A stretch of DNA of 64,000 nucleotides from Micromonospora humi (GTDB lineage: Bacteria; Actinomycetota; Actinomycetes; Mycobacteriales; Micromonosporaceae): NCBI RefSeq assembly GCF_900090105.1, contig NZ_FMDM01000009.1:62001-126000 (forward strand), in the 5' to 3' direction. Position numbers and translations under genes: made by a program. A model generated the notes under the pieces. That model was given only the letters and a program-made list of their open reading frames with translations. It was not told where the DNA came from and made no database searches. Below are positions 1-6,287 of this stretch, piece by piece. Numbering within the stretch: the stretch's first letter is position 1; the number at the start of each line of letters is the position of its first letter.

Positions 1-2
1 AC

Positions 3-53
3 ACCGACTACGCCACGGCCCTGAAGCGGGTCGAGGGGCGGGTCGGTCGGTAG
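3..53 (+). CDS. C-terminal end of an upstream gene (partial)
   Basis: The first bases read in frame as TDYATALKRVEGRVGR followed by TAG. Only 16 residues are inside the window, so the product cannot be named. The frame is supported by actinomycete-like codon use and by the strong hairpin that starts eight bases after the stop. Confidence 0.45.
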   Translation, partial: TDYATALKRVEGRVGR

Positions 54-60
54 TTCCGTC

Positions 61-88
61 GAGGGGCAGCCCGGGTGGGCTGCCCCTC
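61..88 (+). terminator. Perfect 12-bp stem hairpin, likely terminator
   Basis: GAGGGGCAGCCC (61-72) pairs exactly with GGGCTGCCCCTC (77-88) around a GGGT loop. It lies just after the stop of the truncated upstream gene and before the Smr-domain gene. There is no T tract, as is usual for actinomycete terminators. Confidence 0.75.
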
Positions 89-108
89 GGCATACCTAGG
101 ATGGACTC

Positions 109-363
109 GTGAAGCTCAAGCTCGACCTCCACGACATCTACAACAAGGGCCACGACATCGACCGCGCGCTGCGCGGGATCATGGACGAGGCGGTGGCGAA
201 GAAGGCCACGCTCGTGGAGATCATCCCGGGCAAGGGCTCCGGCGCGCTGAAGAAGAAGGTGCTGCGCTTCCTCGACCAGAAGGACGTCAAGCAGCTCTAC
301 CACCGGGTCGAGAAGGACTCGAAGAACTTCGGCCGGCTGTTCGTGCACTTCCGCTGGAAGTAG
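109..363 (+). CDS. Small Smr-domain protein
   Basis: This 84-residue protein is little more than one Smr domain (the MutS2 C-terminal, DNA-binding or nicking fold). The N-terminal LDLHDI matches the family LDLHG motif, and IIPGKGSGALK matches the HGxGxGxLr loop with Pro in place of the usual His. The C-terminal part (VHFRWK) is typical of free-standing actinobacterial Smr proteins. GTG at 109 is the only start that keeps the LDLH strand at the N terminus. It is flanked upstream by a terminator hairpin, so it is probably monocistronic. Nuclease activity is not certain because the loop His is replaced. Confidence 0.8.
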   Translation: MKLKLDLHDIYNKGHDIDRALRGIMDEAVAKKATLVEIIPGKGSGALKKKVLRFLDQKDVKQLYHRVEKDSKNFGRLFVHFRWK

Positions 364-378
364 CGCCCGCTCGTCGGG

Positions 379-864
379 TCAGACGCAGACCCAGCAGTAG
401 AGGCGTTCGCCGCGGGCTGCGGCGCGCCGGGCCAGACCGGCCAGCTCGATCAGGACCTCGGCCAGGACTGACGGTTCGCCCTGACCCCAGAACTCCTCGG
501 TCTCGGACCAGGGCGTCGCCACCTCGCGGAGCCGGCTCTCCGAGGCACCGGCCAGGGCGGCGTGCAGCTCGTCGGTCAGCGAGATGACCAGCACCTCGCC
601 GTCGTGGCGGACCGCGACGGCATGGCCCTGCCTCGGATTCTCCGCCACCACGTCGTAGTCGACGCCGGTCAGGAGCGCCTCCAGCGTGCCGAGCTGCACG
701 ACGGGTTCGATCCCCTTCAGCTCGACGACCTCGAAACCGGGATCGGACGCGGCGCGCGGCCCACCCGGGACGTCGGCGGCCGTGGCCGCCGCCTCGTCGG
801 TGGGGGCCGAGAAGTAGTCACAGAGGATGCCCACGGCGCGGATCATGCCAGCCGGGGCCGACAC
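379..864 (-). CDS. Conserved hypothetical protein, 161 aa
   Basis: I do not recognise this family. The protein is soluble and acidic, with no signal peptide or membrane segment, and it ends in a Trp/Cys-rich tail (RLYCWVCV). The middle has alternating strands and helices (VVELKGIEPVVQLGTLEALL, then AVAVRHDGEVLVISLTDELH). It lies 11 bp downstream of the GNAT gene on the same strand and probably shares its transcript. GTG at 864 gives 161 aa. An ATG six codons further in (846) is an equally plausible start, and neither has a clear ribosome site. It converges on the Smr gene. Confidence 0.6.
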   Translation of the reverse strand: MSAPAGMIRAVGILCDYFSAPTDEAAATAADVPGGPRAASDPGFEVVELKGIEPVVQLGTLEALLTGVDYDVVAENPRQGHAVAVRHDGEVLVISLTDELHAALAGASESRLREVATPWSETEEFWGQGEPSVLAEVLIELAGLARRAAARGERLYCWVCV

Positions 865-875
865 CGGGGACAGGT

Positions 876-1325
876 CTACAGCTCCCGGACGGCGACCGTC
901 TGGCCGCCGCTCAGCTCACCTGTCGGCCGGAAGCCCAGCTTCAGGTAGAACTCCGCCGGGCCGCCCGGCCGGGGCTCCCAGGTGACGTACGCCCGGTCGC
1001 CGCCCCGGGCCCGGATCTCCGCGCACACCGCCTCGACGGCGAACCGGCCGTAGCCGTGGCCCTGCGCGTCGGCGGCGATGTTCAGCCGCCAGAGGCCGGC
1101 CCGCACGTCGTCCGGGTCGTCGTTCCACGGGATGTCGAAGAACGCCATGAGGAAGCCGACCAGCCGGTCCCCGTCGTAGATCAGCCGCGGCCAGGCGTGC
1201 TCCGGGAAGACGTACGCCTCGGCCAGCGACTTGACCACCGGCGCCACCAGGTCGTCCTGATCGGGGCGTACCGACAGGCCGAGTGCCGCCTCGTAGTTGT
1301 CCGGGGTGACCTTCTCCAGCCGCAT
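876..1325 (-). CDS. GNAT family N-acetyltransferase
   Basis: The 149-residue protein has the GNAT layout: an N-terminal strand-helix, a central strand with LVGFLMAFFDI, then WRLNIAADAQGHGYGRFAVEAV, which holds the acetyl-CoA pyrophosphate loop (Q/R-x-x-G-x-G/A as QGHGYG). The C-terminal FYLKLGFRPTGE is the usual end of the fold. It transfers acetyl from acetyl-CoA to an amine, and the substrate cannot be told. It is the first gene of a likely two-gene unit with the hypothetical protein at 379-864. Confidence 0.88.
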   Translation of the reverse strand: MRLEKVTPDNYEAALGLSVRPDQDDLVAPVVKSLAEAYVFPEHAWPRLIYDGDRLVGFLMAFFDIPWNDDPDDVRAGLWRLNIAADAQGHGYGRFAVEAVCAEIRARGGDRAYVTWEPRPGGPAEFYLKLGFRPTGELSGGQTVAVREL

Positions 1326-1346
1326 GCGGCGCAGCGTAGCGAGCGG

Positions 1347-1883
1347 TCAGGGGCTGGGCGAACGGGTATCTCCGGTCCTGATCCGGGTCAGGAGGGCGGG
1401 GACCCAGTGGTCGCCGTAGCGGTGCTGGAGGTCCGGCAGCCGCCAGTCCGCGCCGGTGACGACCCGGCGGCAGCGCGCCGAGCCGCATTCGCACGCCATC
1501 GCGAAGTCGGCTGTTCCGGTGCTGGTGGCGTAGTCGTTCGTCAACTCCTCGCCGGCCGCGACGTCCCGGCGGGTGACCAGGGTGAACGGGCCGCCCCACC
1601 ACAGGTTCGGGTCGCAACCGTGATTGCCCTTGCCGTTGGGCCGCCCGGGCGGCAGCACGAGGTGCAGATCGTCCGTCACGGTGATGGTGTCGACGTAGGG
1701 GCGGTCCCGTCGGGCGAGCAGCTCGCGCAGTTCCGCGTCGGTGACGAGTCGGCCGCCGAGCCGGGACACCGCCGTCCCGGCCGGGATGGGAGCGCGGGCG
1801 AACAGGCCCTCACCCGCGATCCCGGACGGGCGGACCTCGACGTCGGGGTGGAGCCAGCATTCGGCTTCGGGCGGGTGCCACAT
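1347..1883 (-). CDS. SET-domain protein
   Basis: The ATG at 1883 gives 178 aa. The sequence has a compact SET fold: GIAGEGLFARAPIPAG near residue 20, NHGCDPNLWWG near residue 90 (eukaryotic consensus NHSCxPN), GEELTNDYA near residue 115, and a post-SET zinc-type cluster CECGSARC. These motifs are those of SAM-dependent lysine methyltransferases. Bacterial members are widespread but have few known substrates. The open frame continues far upstream, but that part lies opposite other genes and lacks family similarity, so the shorter form is chosen. Confidence 0.75.
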   Translation of the reverse strand: MWHPPEAECWLHPDVEVRPSGIAGEGLFARAPIPAGTAVSRLGGRLVTDAELRELLARRDRPYVDTITVTDDLHLVLPPGRPNGKGNHGCDPNLWWGGPFTLVTRRDVAAGEELTNDYATSTGTADFAMACECGSARCRRVVTGADWRLPDLQHRYGDHWVPALLTRIRTGDTRSPSP

Positions 1884-1912
1884 CCATCCACCATGACCCC
1901 GGGCCGCTCGGT

Positions 1913-2644
1913 TCAACCGGTCGCGCCGCGCAGTTCGGTGAGCAGGCGGCGGTACTCGTCCGCGGTGCCGATGGCGGCCCGGTGCTGCGGGTGGGTGACG
2001 TAGTGGCCGACCGCGGCGGCGAGGAACCGGGGGTCGACGCTGTTCACGGGCACGGTGGCGCGCCCGACCAGGCCACGCCGCCGCGCCAGTGCGGGCGTCG
2101 CGATCGTCAGGCGGAGACGCGGCGCCCGCTCGACGTCGCGGGGCACCACGAGGCCCGGCCCGGCCTCCCACGGCACCCTGCGCGACCCGAGGAGCCCGAT
2201 CGTGCGCACGCCGGTCGGGCTCAGCAGCACGTCGTGTCCGCGCCACGCCGCCGCGACCAGCAGCGCGATCACCCCGACCCAGAGCGCGCCGACGACGGCG
2301 TCGAACGTGGTCCCGATGCCCGCCTCGGTGGAACGCAGGTATGCGCCGACGGTCGCGGAGGCCGACCCGAGGAGACCCAGGGTGAGAAGGGGCAGCCGCG
2401 CCGGGACCGGCGTGGCGAAGCCCGGAGTCTGCGGCAGCACCACCAGGGCGGCGGGCCGGCTCCCCAGGCTGATGACCGACAGGACGAGGGCGGCCAGGGT
2501 GAGGAGGAGAAGCGGGAGGAACAACGCCCGTGCCACGTTTGGCGCGTACCCCATCGCGGCGGCGTTCCCGGTCGCCACCAGCACACCCGCCATCAGGACG
2601 GGACGTCGATGCCGAACCACGGCGGCCGAGATCGCGTCTATCAC
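1913..2644 (-). CDS. Membrane protein with C-terminal PH-like region
   Basis: The 243-residue protein has about four hydrophobic segments in the first 130 residues (around 15-35, 38-60, 83-103, 115-133). A soluble C-terminal half follows, starting at LLSPTGVRTIGLLGSRRVPWEAG, which resembles the bacterial PH-like domain of actinobacterial membrane proteins. No catalytic motif is visible. The function is unknown. It lies 29 bp upstream of the SET gene on the same strand and could be co-transcribed. Confidence 0.65.
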   Translation of the reverse strand: MIDAISAAVVRHRRPVLMAGVLVATGNAAAMGYAPNVARALFLPLLLLTLAALVLSVISLGSRPAALVVLPQTPGFATPVPARLPLLTLGLLGSASATVGAYLRSTEAGIGTTFDAVVGALWVGVIALLVAAAWRGHDVLLSPTGVRTIGLLGSRRVPWEAGPGLVVPRDVERAPRLRLTIATPALARRRGLVGRATVPVNSVDPRFLAAAVGHYVTHPQHRAAIGTADEYRRLLTELRGATG

Positions 2645-2783
2645 GCAGGCGACCGTAGCGAGCGGAGGCCACCCTGTTGACCGAGTGAGGCTGGGTGGCG
2701 ACCTCCTTGCCGAACCGCGTCAGCTGGCGAGCGGATGGGGAGCCGGCGACCACGGAAGCCTCGCCAGGGGTGATCATGCGCGG

Positions 2784-3107
2784 GTGGCTGAATTGATCGT
2801 GGAGATCCACGTCCCGTTGGTGCCGGCGACCGGCCTTGCCGCCGACGCCTACCCCTTCCCCTGGATCGACGACGTCGAGGCGTTCCTCGCCGAGCTGGAG
2901 GAGACGATCGACGTGCTCGACGAGGGCGAGGAGTGCGGCGACGTCTACGTCTTCGCGGTCGGCGGTGCCGATGAGGCGGTCCTGCTGGCTGCCGCGTCCC
3001 GGGTGGCCGCGCTCGACCGGGTGCCGCGAGGCGCGTACGCCGTGGTCACCGACGACGAGGCGGACGAGGTCGGCCAGGGACGGCGGGTGGAACTCGGCGC
3101 GTCCTGA
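2784..3107 (+). CDS. Conserved hypothetical protein, 107 aa
   Basis: A GTG at 2784 with AGGGGTG about 11 bases upstream starts MAELIVEIHVPL. The protein is acidic and soluble, with a helix rich in Glu/Asp (DDVEAFLAELEETIDVLDEGEE) and then VYVFAVGGADEAVLLAAASRVAAL. The frame is open further upstream, but that part is the shadow of the membrane-protein gene on the other strand. I cannot assign a function. Confidence 0.55.
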   Translation: MAELIVEIHVPLVPATGLAADAYPFPWIDDVEAFLAELEETIDVLDEGEECGDVYVFAVGGADEAVLLAAASRVAALDRVPRGAYAVVTDDEADEVGQGRRVELGAS

Positions 3108-3227
3108 CCGCGCGGCACAGCGTGGAGGTCCGCCCCTGCCGCGCATGATCGCTGCGATCTCGCACGAGCCCATCAGGCGGCCAGGCTCACGGGCCATGCC
3201 TCCGACATTCTCGCCCGTCTGTCGCCG

Positions 3228-3419
3228 TCAGTCCTCGTCGGCCGGGCCGGGGCGGTTCTTGGTGATCCAGGCTCGCACGGTCTTGCCGTCCCAGACGCGG
3301 CCCATCTTCAAGGTGACGAGCGGATCAGGGAATCCCTTGCGACCGACGATGATCGTGGCGCGCTGCTTGCTGACCCCACCCAGCAGATCGCGGATCTCAT
3401 CCAGCCCGAGCAATTCCAC
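3228..3419 (-). CDS. AlpA-like small helix-turn-helix protein
   Basis: The 63-residue protein starts at GTG 3419 (MELLGLDEIRDLLGGVSKQRATIIVGRKGFPDP). This is a MerR/AlpA-type winged helix: a first helix LDEIRDLLG, a turn, VSKQRATIIVGRKGFPDPL, and a final strand-helix VWDGKTVRAWITKNR. Such proteins act as phage-type excisionases or small regulators. It is transcribed away from the coupled small-gene pair at 3521-3912 across a 101-bp divergent region, so it may regulate that pair. No integrase or phage gene is near. Confidence 0.7.
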   Translation of the reverse strand: MELLGLDEIRDLLGGVSKQRATIIVGRKGFPDPLVTLKMGRVWDGKTVRAWITKNRPGPADED

Positions 3420-3520
3420 GCCCCGACGGTATGGCCCCAGGGTAGTGCAAGAAGGGGGATGGGGTGAGACAATATCCTTGGGGGTTGTATGTAGGCAACT
3501 GCCTGTGATGCGATGTGGTG

Positions 3521-3739
3521 ATGACGGACCACGGACCCGTTCTGCCTGTCTGGACATGCTCCGGGTGTGCCTCGCCCTGGCCCTGTCCGACGCGTCGCCA
3601 GGAGTTGTTGACCGAGTACGACCAGGCGCGGGTGTCCCTGGCGATCTATCTGGCCGCACATCTGGTGTCCGCCACGCACGACCTGAGTTGGGCTCCGGCC
3701 GGCGCACTCCATCGGCGATTCCTCGGGTGGCTGCCGTGA
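3521..3739 (+). CDS. Small Cys/Trp-rich actinobacterial protein, 72 aa
   Basis: Starting at ATG 3521 (two in-frame GTG codons lie just before it), the protein reads MTDHGPVLPVWTCSGCASPWPCPTRRQELL and then a helical second half. The CxxC...CP arrangement suggests metal or redox chemistry or a structural knot. I recognise the WTCxGCxxPWPCP pattern as recurrent in actinomycete small proteins, but I know no function. Its stop overlaps the next gene by four bases (GTGA), so the two are translationally coupled. Confidence 0.6.
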   Translation: MTDHGPVLPVWTCSGCASPWPCPTRRQELLTEYDQARVSLAIYLAAHLVSATHDLSWAPAGALHRRFLGWLP

Positions 3740-3912
3740 GCACGATCAACCCTGGTGACGAGAAGTTCCACTACTCCGACAACTCGCACAGATGGGTACC
3801 GCCAGACCCTGAGTTTCCTCAGGGTGTGTGGGAGGAGATGGTCCGGCAGCACAAGGAGCAGCATCTCCGGCCGCCGAGGCGACCGCCGCGCATCGCGCGC
3901 CGCTCGATCTGA
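3736..3912 (+). CDS. Small basic protein coupled to the upstream gene, 58 aa
   Basis: GTG at 3736 shares the sequence GTGA with the stop of the preceding gene. The product is MSTINPGDEKFHYSDNSHRW..., with an acidic and aromatic first half and a Pro/Arg-rich tail (LRPPRRPPRIARRSI). There is no known domain. Its coupling to the Cys-rich protein implies the two are made in fixed ratio. A strong hairpin follows at 3930-3964. Confidence 0.55.
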   Translation: MSTINPGDEKFHYSDNSHRWVPPDPEFPQGVWEEMVRQHKEQHLRPPRRPPRIARRSI

Positions 3913-3929
3913 GTACGTGCGGGGCCGGA

Positions 3930-3964
3930 TCGCCCCGGCTCCCATGATCGGGAAGCCGGGGCGA
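3930..3964. terminator. Bidirectional terminator hairpin
   Basis: TCGCCCCGGCT plus CCC pairs with GGG plus AAGCCGGGGCGA around ATGATC, with one bulged base. It sits between the convergent small-gene pair and the DHFR-like gene and could end both transcripts. Confidence 0.65.
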
Positions 3965-3977
3965 CAGAGAGGTCGGA

Positions 3978-4580
3978 TCATGGGTGGCGCGGCACCCGGT
4001 AGGCCAGGTGGGTGACGCCGACACCCTCGACCACCCGGAACGGCCCCTCCAGCCGCATCGGCGCGATCCCCAGCCCCGAGAAGAACGGGATCCCGTCGCC
4101 GAGCAGCACCGGCACCAGGTCCACGTGCACCTCGTCGAGCAGCCCGGCCTCCAGCACCTGCCGCGCGATCGTCCCGCCGTTCACCCCGACCTCCTTGCCG
4201 CCGGCGAGGGAGTGGGCGCGCTCGATCGCCCGCTCGATGCCGTCGGTGACGAAGACGAACGACTCGCCCTCGGCGTCCCAGCCCTCCGGCACCCGGTGGG
4301 TCACCACGACCACCGGCTTGTCCAGCGGGTGCCGCCCGCCCCAGCCGTTGGTCAGGTCGAACAGCGTGCGGCCGACCACCAGCGCCCCGGTGCGCTCGAC
4401 AAGCGCCCGGATGTGCGCGGCGCTGGCCGCCGACGTCCGGAACGTCATGTCCGGGTGGGCGGTCGGCACCTCGACGTCACCGTTGCCGTACCACTGGAAG
4501 AGGTGCTCGAATCCGCCGTGCTTCGGGTCCGCGATGTACCCGTCAAGGGACATGGTCGCGCCGGTGGTCACCTTGCTCAT
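3978..4580 (-). CDS. Dihydrofolate-reductase-fold (RibD C-terminal-like) protein
   Basis: The 200-residue protein starts at ATG 4580 behind GAGGAGC. MSKVTTGATMSLDGYIADP is the usual start of DHFR/RibD-like proteins, followed by ALVVGRTLFDLTNGWGG (pyrimidine or NADPH site), a V-rich central strand, and GGKEVGVNGGTIARQVLEAGLLDEVHVDLVPVLLGDGIPFF. The last motif is the family's cofactor-binding loop. These proteins are presumed NADPH reductases of pterin- or flavin-like substrates, and the natural substrate is unknown. It follows the TetR gene on the same strand with an 86-bp gap, so the regulator may control it. Confidence 0.85.
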   Translation of the reverse strand: MSKVTTGATMSLDGYIADPKHGGFEHLFQWYGNGDVEVPTAHPDMTFRTSAASAAHIRALVERTGALVVGRTLFDLTNGWGGRHPLDKPVVVVTHRVPEGWDAEGESFVFVTDGIERAIERAHSLAGGKEVGVNGGTIARQVLEAGLLDEVHVDLVPVLLGDGIPFFSGLGIAPMRLEGPFRVVEGVGVTHLAYRVPRHP

Positions 4581-4666
4581 CGTGTGCTCCTCGGGTCGCG
4601 TGAACCAGCCTTCACCCGGGGGTAGAAGCCGACCGGCCCGTCCTCGACATCCCCGCCGGAAGAAGT

Positions 4667-5263
4667 TCAGCGGCGGGGTCGCAGCCCGTCGAGGGCGGTG
4701 GCGACGAGGCGGTCGGTCCAGTCGGTGGTGAGCGGTCCGCCTCGGTGCAGCCAGCGCTGGAACAGCGGGCCCCAGATCAGGTCCACCGCGACGTCGAGGT
4801 CGAGGTCGTCGGCGAGCTGTCCGGCCCGCTGGGCGCTGCGCAGGCGTTCGCGTTTCGCCTCGCGCAGCGGCCCGTCGAGTCGTTCGGCATAGGCGGCGGC
4901 CAGCTCGCTGTCGTGGGCGATCTCGGTGGCCAGCGCGCGCATTGGTTGCTCGTACCGGGGATCGGTCAGCTCCTCGACCGTGGCGCGGAGCACCATGGTC
5001 AGGTCGGCGGCCAGGTCGCCGCTGTCCGGCAGGCGCACCGGCCCACCCTCGGCGCCTTCGCTGAGCATGAGGAACGCGTCGAAGACGACCGCGCCCTTGG
5101 ACGGCCACCAGCGGTAGATGGTCTGCTTGCCGACGCCGGCGCGGCTGGCGATGCCCTCGATGCTGATCTTCGCGTACTCGACCTCCTGGAGCAGGTCGAA
5201 GGTGGCGGTGAGGATGGCGCGGCGGGAGGTCTCGCGCCGGCGGGCCGTGTTCGGCGGCGTCAT
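4667..5263 (-). CDS. TetR/AcrR family transcriptional regulator
   Basis: The 198-residue protein has an N-terminal helix-turn-helix (RRAILTATFDLLQEVEYAKISIEGIASRAGVGKQTIYRWWPSKGAVVFDAF) and a helical ligand-binding C-terminal part with PLFQRWLHRGGPLTTDWTDRLV. It is divergent from the short-chain dehydrogenase at 5372. The 108-bp region between them carries two copies of a 17-bp palindrome (5280-5296 and 5328-5344), the most likely operators for this protein. It therefore probably represses both itself and the dehydrogenase until a ligand binds. Confidence 0.92.
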   Translation of the reverse strand: MTPPNTARRRETSRRAILTATFDLLQEVEYAKISIEGIASRAGVGKQTIYRWWPSKGAVVFDAFLMLSEGAEGGPVRLPDSGDLAADLTMVLRATVEELTDPRYEQPMRALATEIAHDSELAAAYAERLDGPLREAKRERLRSAQRAGQLADDLDLDVAVDLIWGPLFQRWLHRGGPLTTDWTDRLVATALDGLRPRR

Positions 5264-5279
5264 GCGAGCACCATATCAG

Positions 5280-5296
5280 CGAGACGAACCGTCTCG
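5280..5296. promoter_or_regulatory. Candidate TetR operator, distal copy
   Basis: CGAGACG-AAC-CGTCTCG is a perfect palindrome with 7-bp arms. It lies 16 bases upstream of the TetR start codon. The same arms recur 48 bp away, in the same divergent region. Confidence 0.7.
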
Positions 5297-5327
5297 TCTT
5301 GACGAAAGGGGAATGAGGGAGCAGAGT

Positions 5328-5344
5328 CGAGACGGACCGTCTCG
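5328..5344. promoter_or_regulatory. Candidate TetR operator, proximal copy
   Basis: CGAGACG-GAC-CGTCTCG has the same 7-bp arms as the copy at 5280 and differs only in the 3-base centre. It lies 27 bp before the dehydrogenase start. A TTGACG at 5299-5304 between the two copies could be a -35 box, which would put this copy at the transcription start. Confidence 0.7.
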
Positions 5345-5371
5345 TCTCGTCGACCGAAGGGGAACACGATC

Positions 5372-6205
5372 ATGCGCACCTGGTTCATCACCGGCGCCAG
5401 CCGCGGCCTGGGCCGCGCGTTCGCCGAGGCCGCGCTCGACCGGGGTGACCGGGTGGTCGCCGCGGCCCGGACCGTCACCAGTGACGACTTCGACGCGCGG
5501 CACGGCGACCGGCTGCTGGCCCTGCCCTTGGACGTCACCGACCGGGCGGCCGTCCTCGCCGCCGTGGCCACCGCCGTCGAGCACTTCGGCCGGCTCGACA
5601 TCGTCGTCAACAACGCCGGCACCCTGTCGATGGGCATGATCGAGGAGTTCACCGAGGCCGAGGCGCGCGCCCAGTTCGAGGTCAACCTCTTCGGCGCGCT
5701 GTGGGTCAGCCAGGCGGTGCTGCCGCACCTGCGCGCCCAACGGTCCGGCCACCTGGTGCAGATCTCCAGCATCGCCGCGCTCGGCGGCTTCCCGAGCACC
5801 GGCATGTACAGCGCGAGCAAGTTCGCCCTGGAGGGCATGAGCGAGGCCCTGGCGGCGGAGGCGGCGGCCTTCGACGTCAAGGTCAGCATCGTGCAGCCCG
5901 GCGGCTACTGGACCGACCTCTATCGCAGCATCAGCGCCACCACCCCGACCGACGCGTACGCGCCGCTCCGCGCCGAGTTGGAGCGTCAGTGGGCGGACGA
6001 CTCGGTCGACAGCGAGCCCCGGCTGGCCGCCGAGGCCCTGCTGCGACTCGTCGACAGCGACGACCCGCCGCTGCGGCTGCTGCTCGGCAGCATGGTCTAC
6101 GACCTGGCGTTCGACATCTCCCGCCGGCGGATGGAGACCTGGGCGAGCTGGGAACAGGTCAGCCGCGCCGCCGAGCACGCGGTGCCCGCCCCCGGGACGG
6201 CTTGA
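5372..6205 (+). CDS. Short-chain dehydrogenase/reductase (classical SDR)
   Basis: The 277-residue protein has the Rossmann motif TGASRGLG at residues 7-14, NNAG near residue 80, a Ser in QISSIA and the catalytic YSASK (Tyr146, Lys150). The C-terminal part is slightly longer than the minimal SDR, as in oxidoreductases annotated as SDR family with TetR partners. It uses NAD(P)H, and the substrate is unknown. It is divergent from the TetR gene and flanked by two candidate operators, so it is the likely regulated target. Confidence 0.9.
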   Translation: MRTWFITGASRGLGRAFAEAALDRGDRVVAAARTVTSDDFDARHGDRLLALPLDVTDRAAVLAAVATAVEHFGRLDIVVNNAGTLSMGMIEEFTEAEARAQFEVNLFGALWVSQAVLPHLRAQRSGHLVQISSIAALGGFPSTGMYSASKFALEGMSEALAAEAAAFDVKVSIVQPGGYWTDLYRSISATTPTDAYAPLRAELERQWADDSVDSEPRLAAEALLRLVDSDDPPLRLLLGSMVYDLAFDISRRRMETWASWEQVSRAAEHAVPAPGTA

Positions 6206-6219
6206 GACCTGCGCCAGTA

Positions 6220-6264
6220 CGCCGAAGTGGCGGTATCCCGCCGCGGGATACCGCCACTTCGGCG
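6220..6264. terminator. Perfect 21-bp stem hairpin between convergent genes
   Basis: The two 21-base arms (6220-6240 and 6244-6264) are exact reverse complements, separated by only CCG. The element is centred in the 82-bp gap between the SDR gene and the opposing M28 peptidase gene, so it can stop transcription from both sides. It is longer and more perfect than a simple terminator needs to be. Confidence 0.8.
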
Positions 6265-6287
6265 AGCTGGTATCGATCAAGCAGTGG

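Noticed and set aside
1887..3197. Long minus-strand N-terminal extension of the SET-domain gene
   Set aside because: The added sequence is low-complexity and overlaps two better-supported genes. The SET fold is complete from ATG 1883.
3228..3912. Integrated phage or plasmid element suggested by the AlpA-like protein
   Set aside because: No integrase, attachment-site repeat, tRNA or replication gene is near, and base composition does not change.
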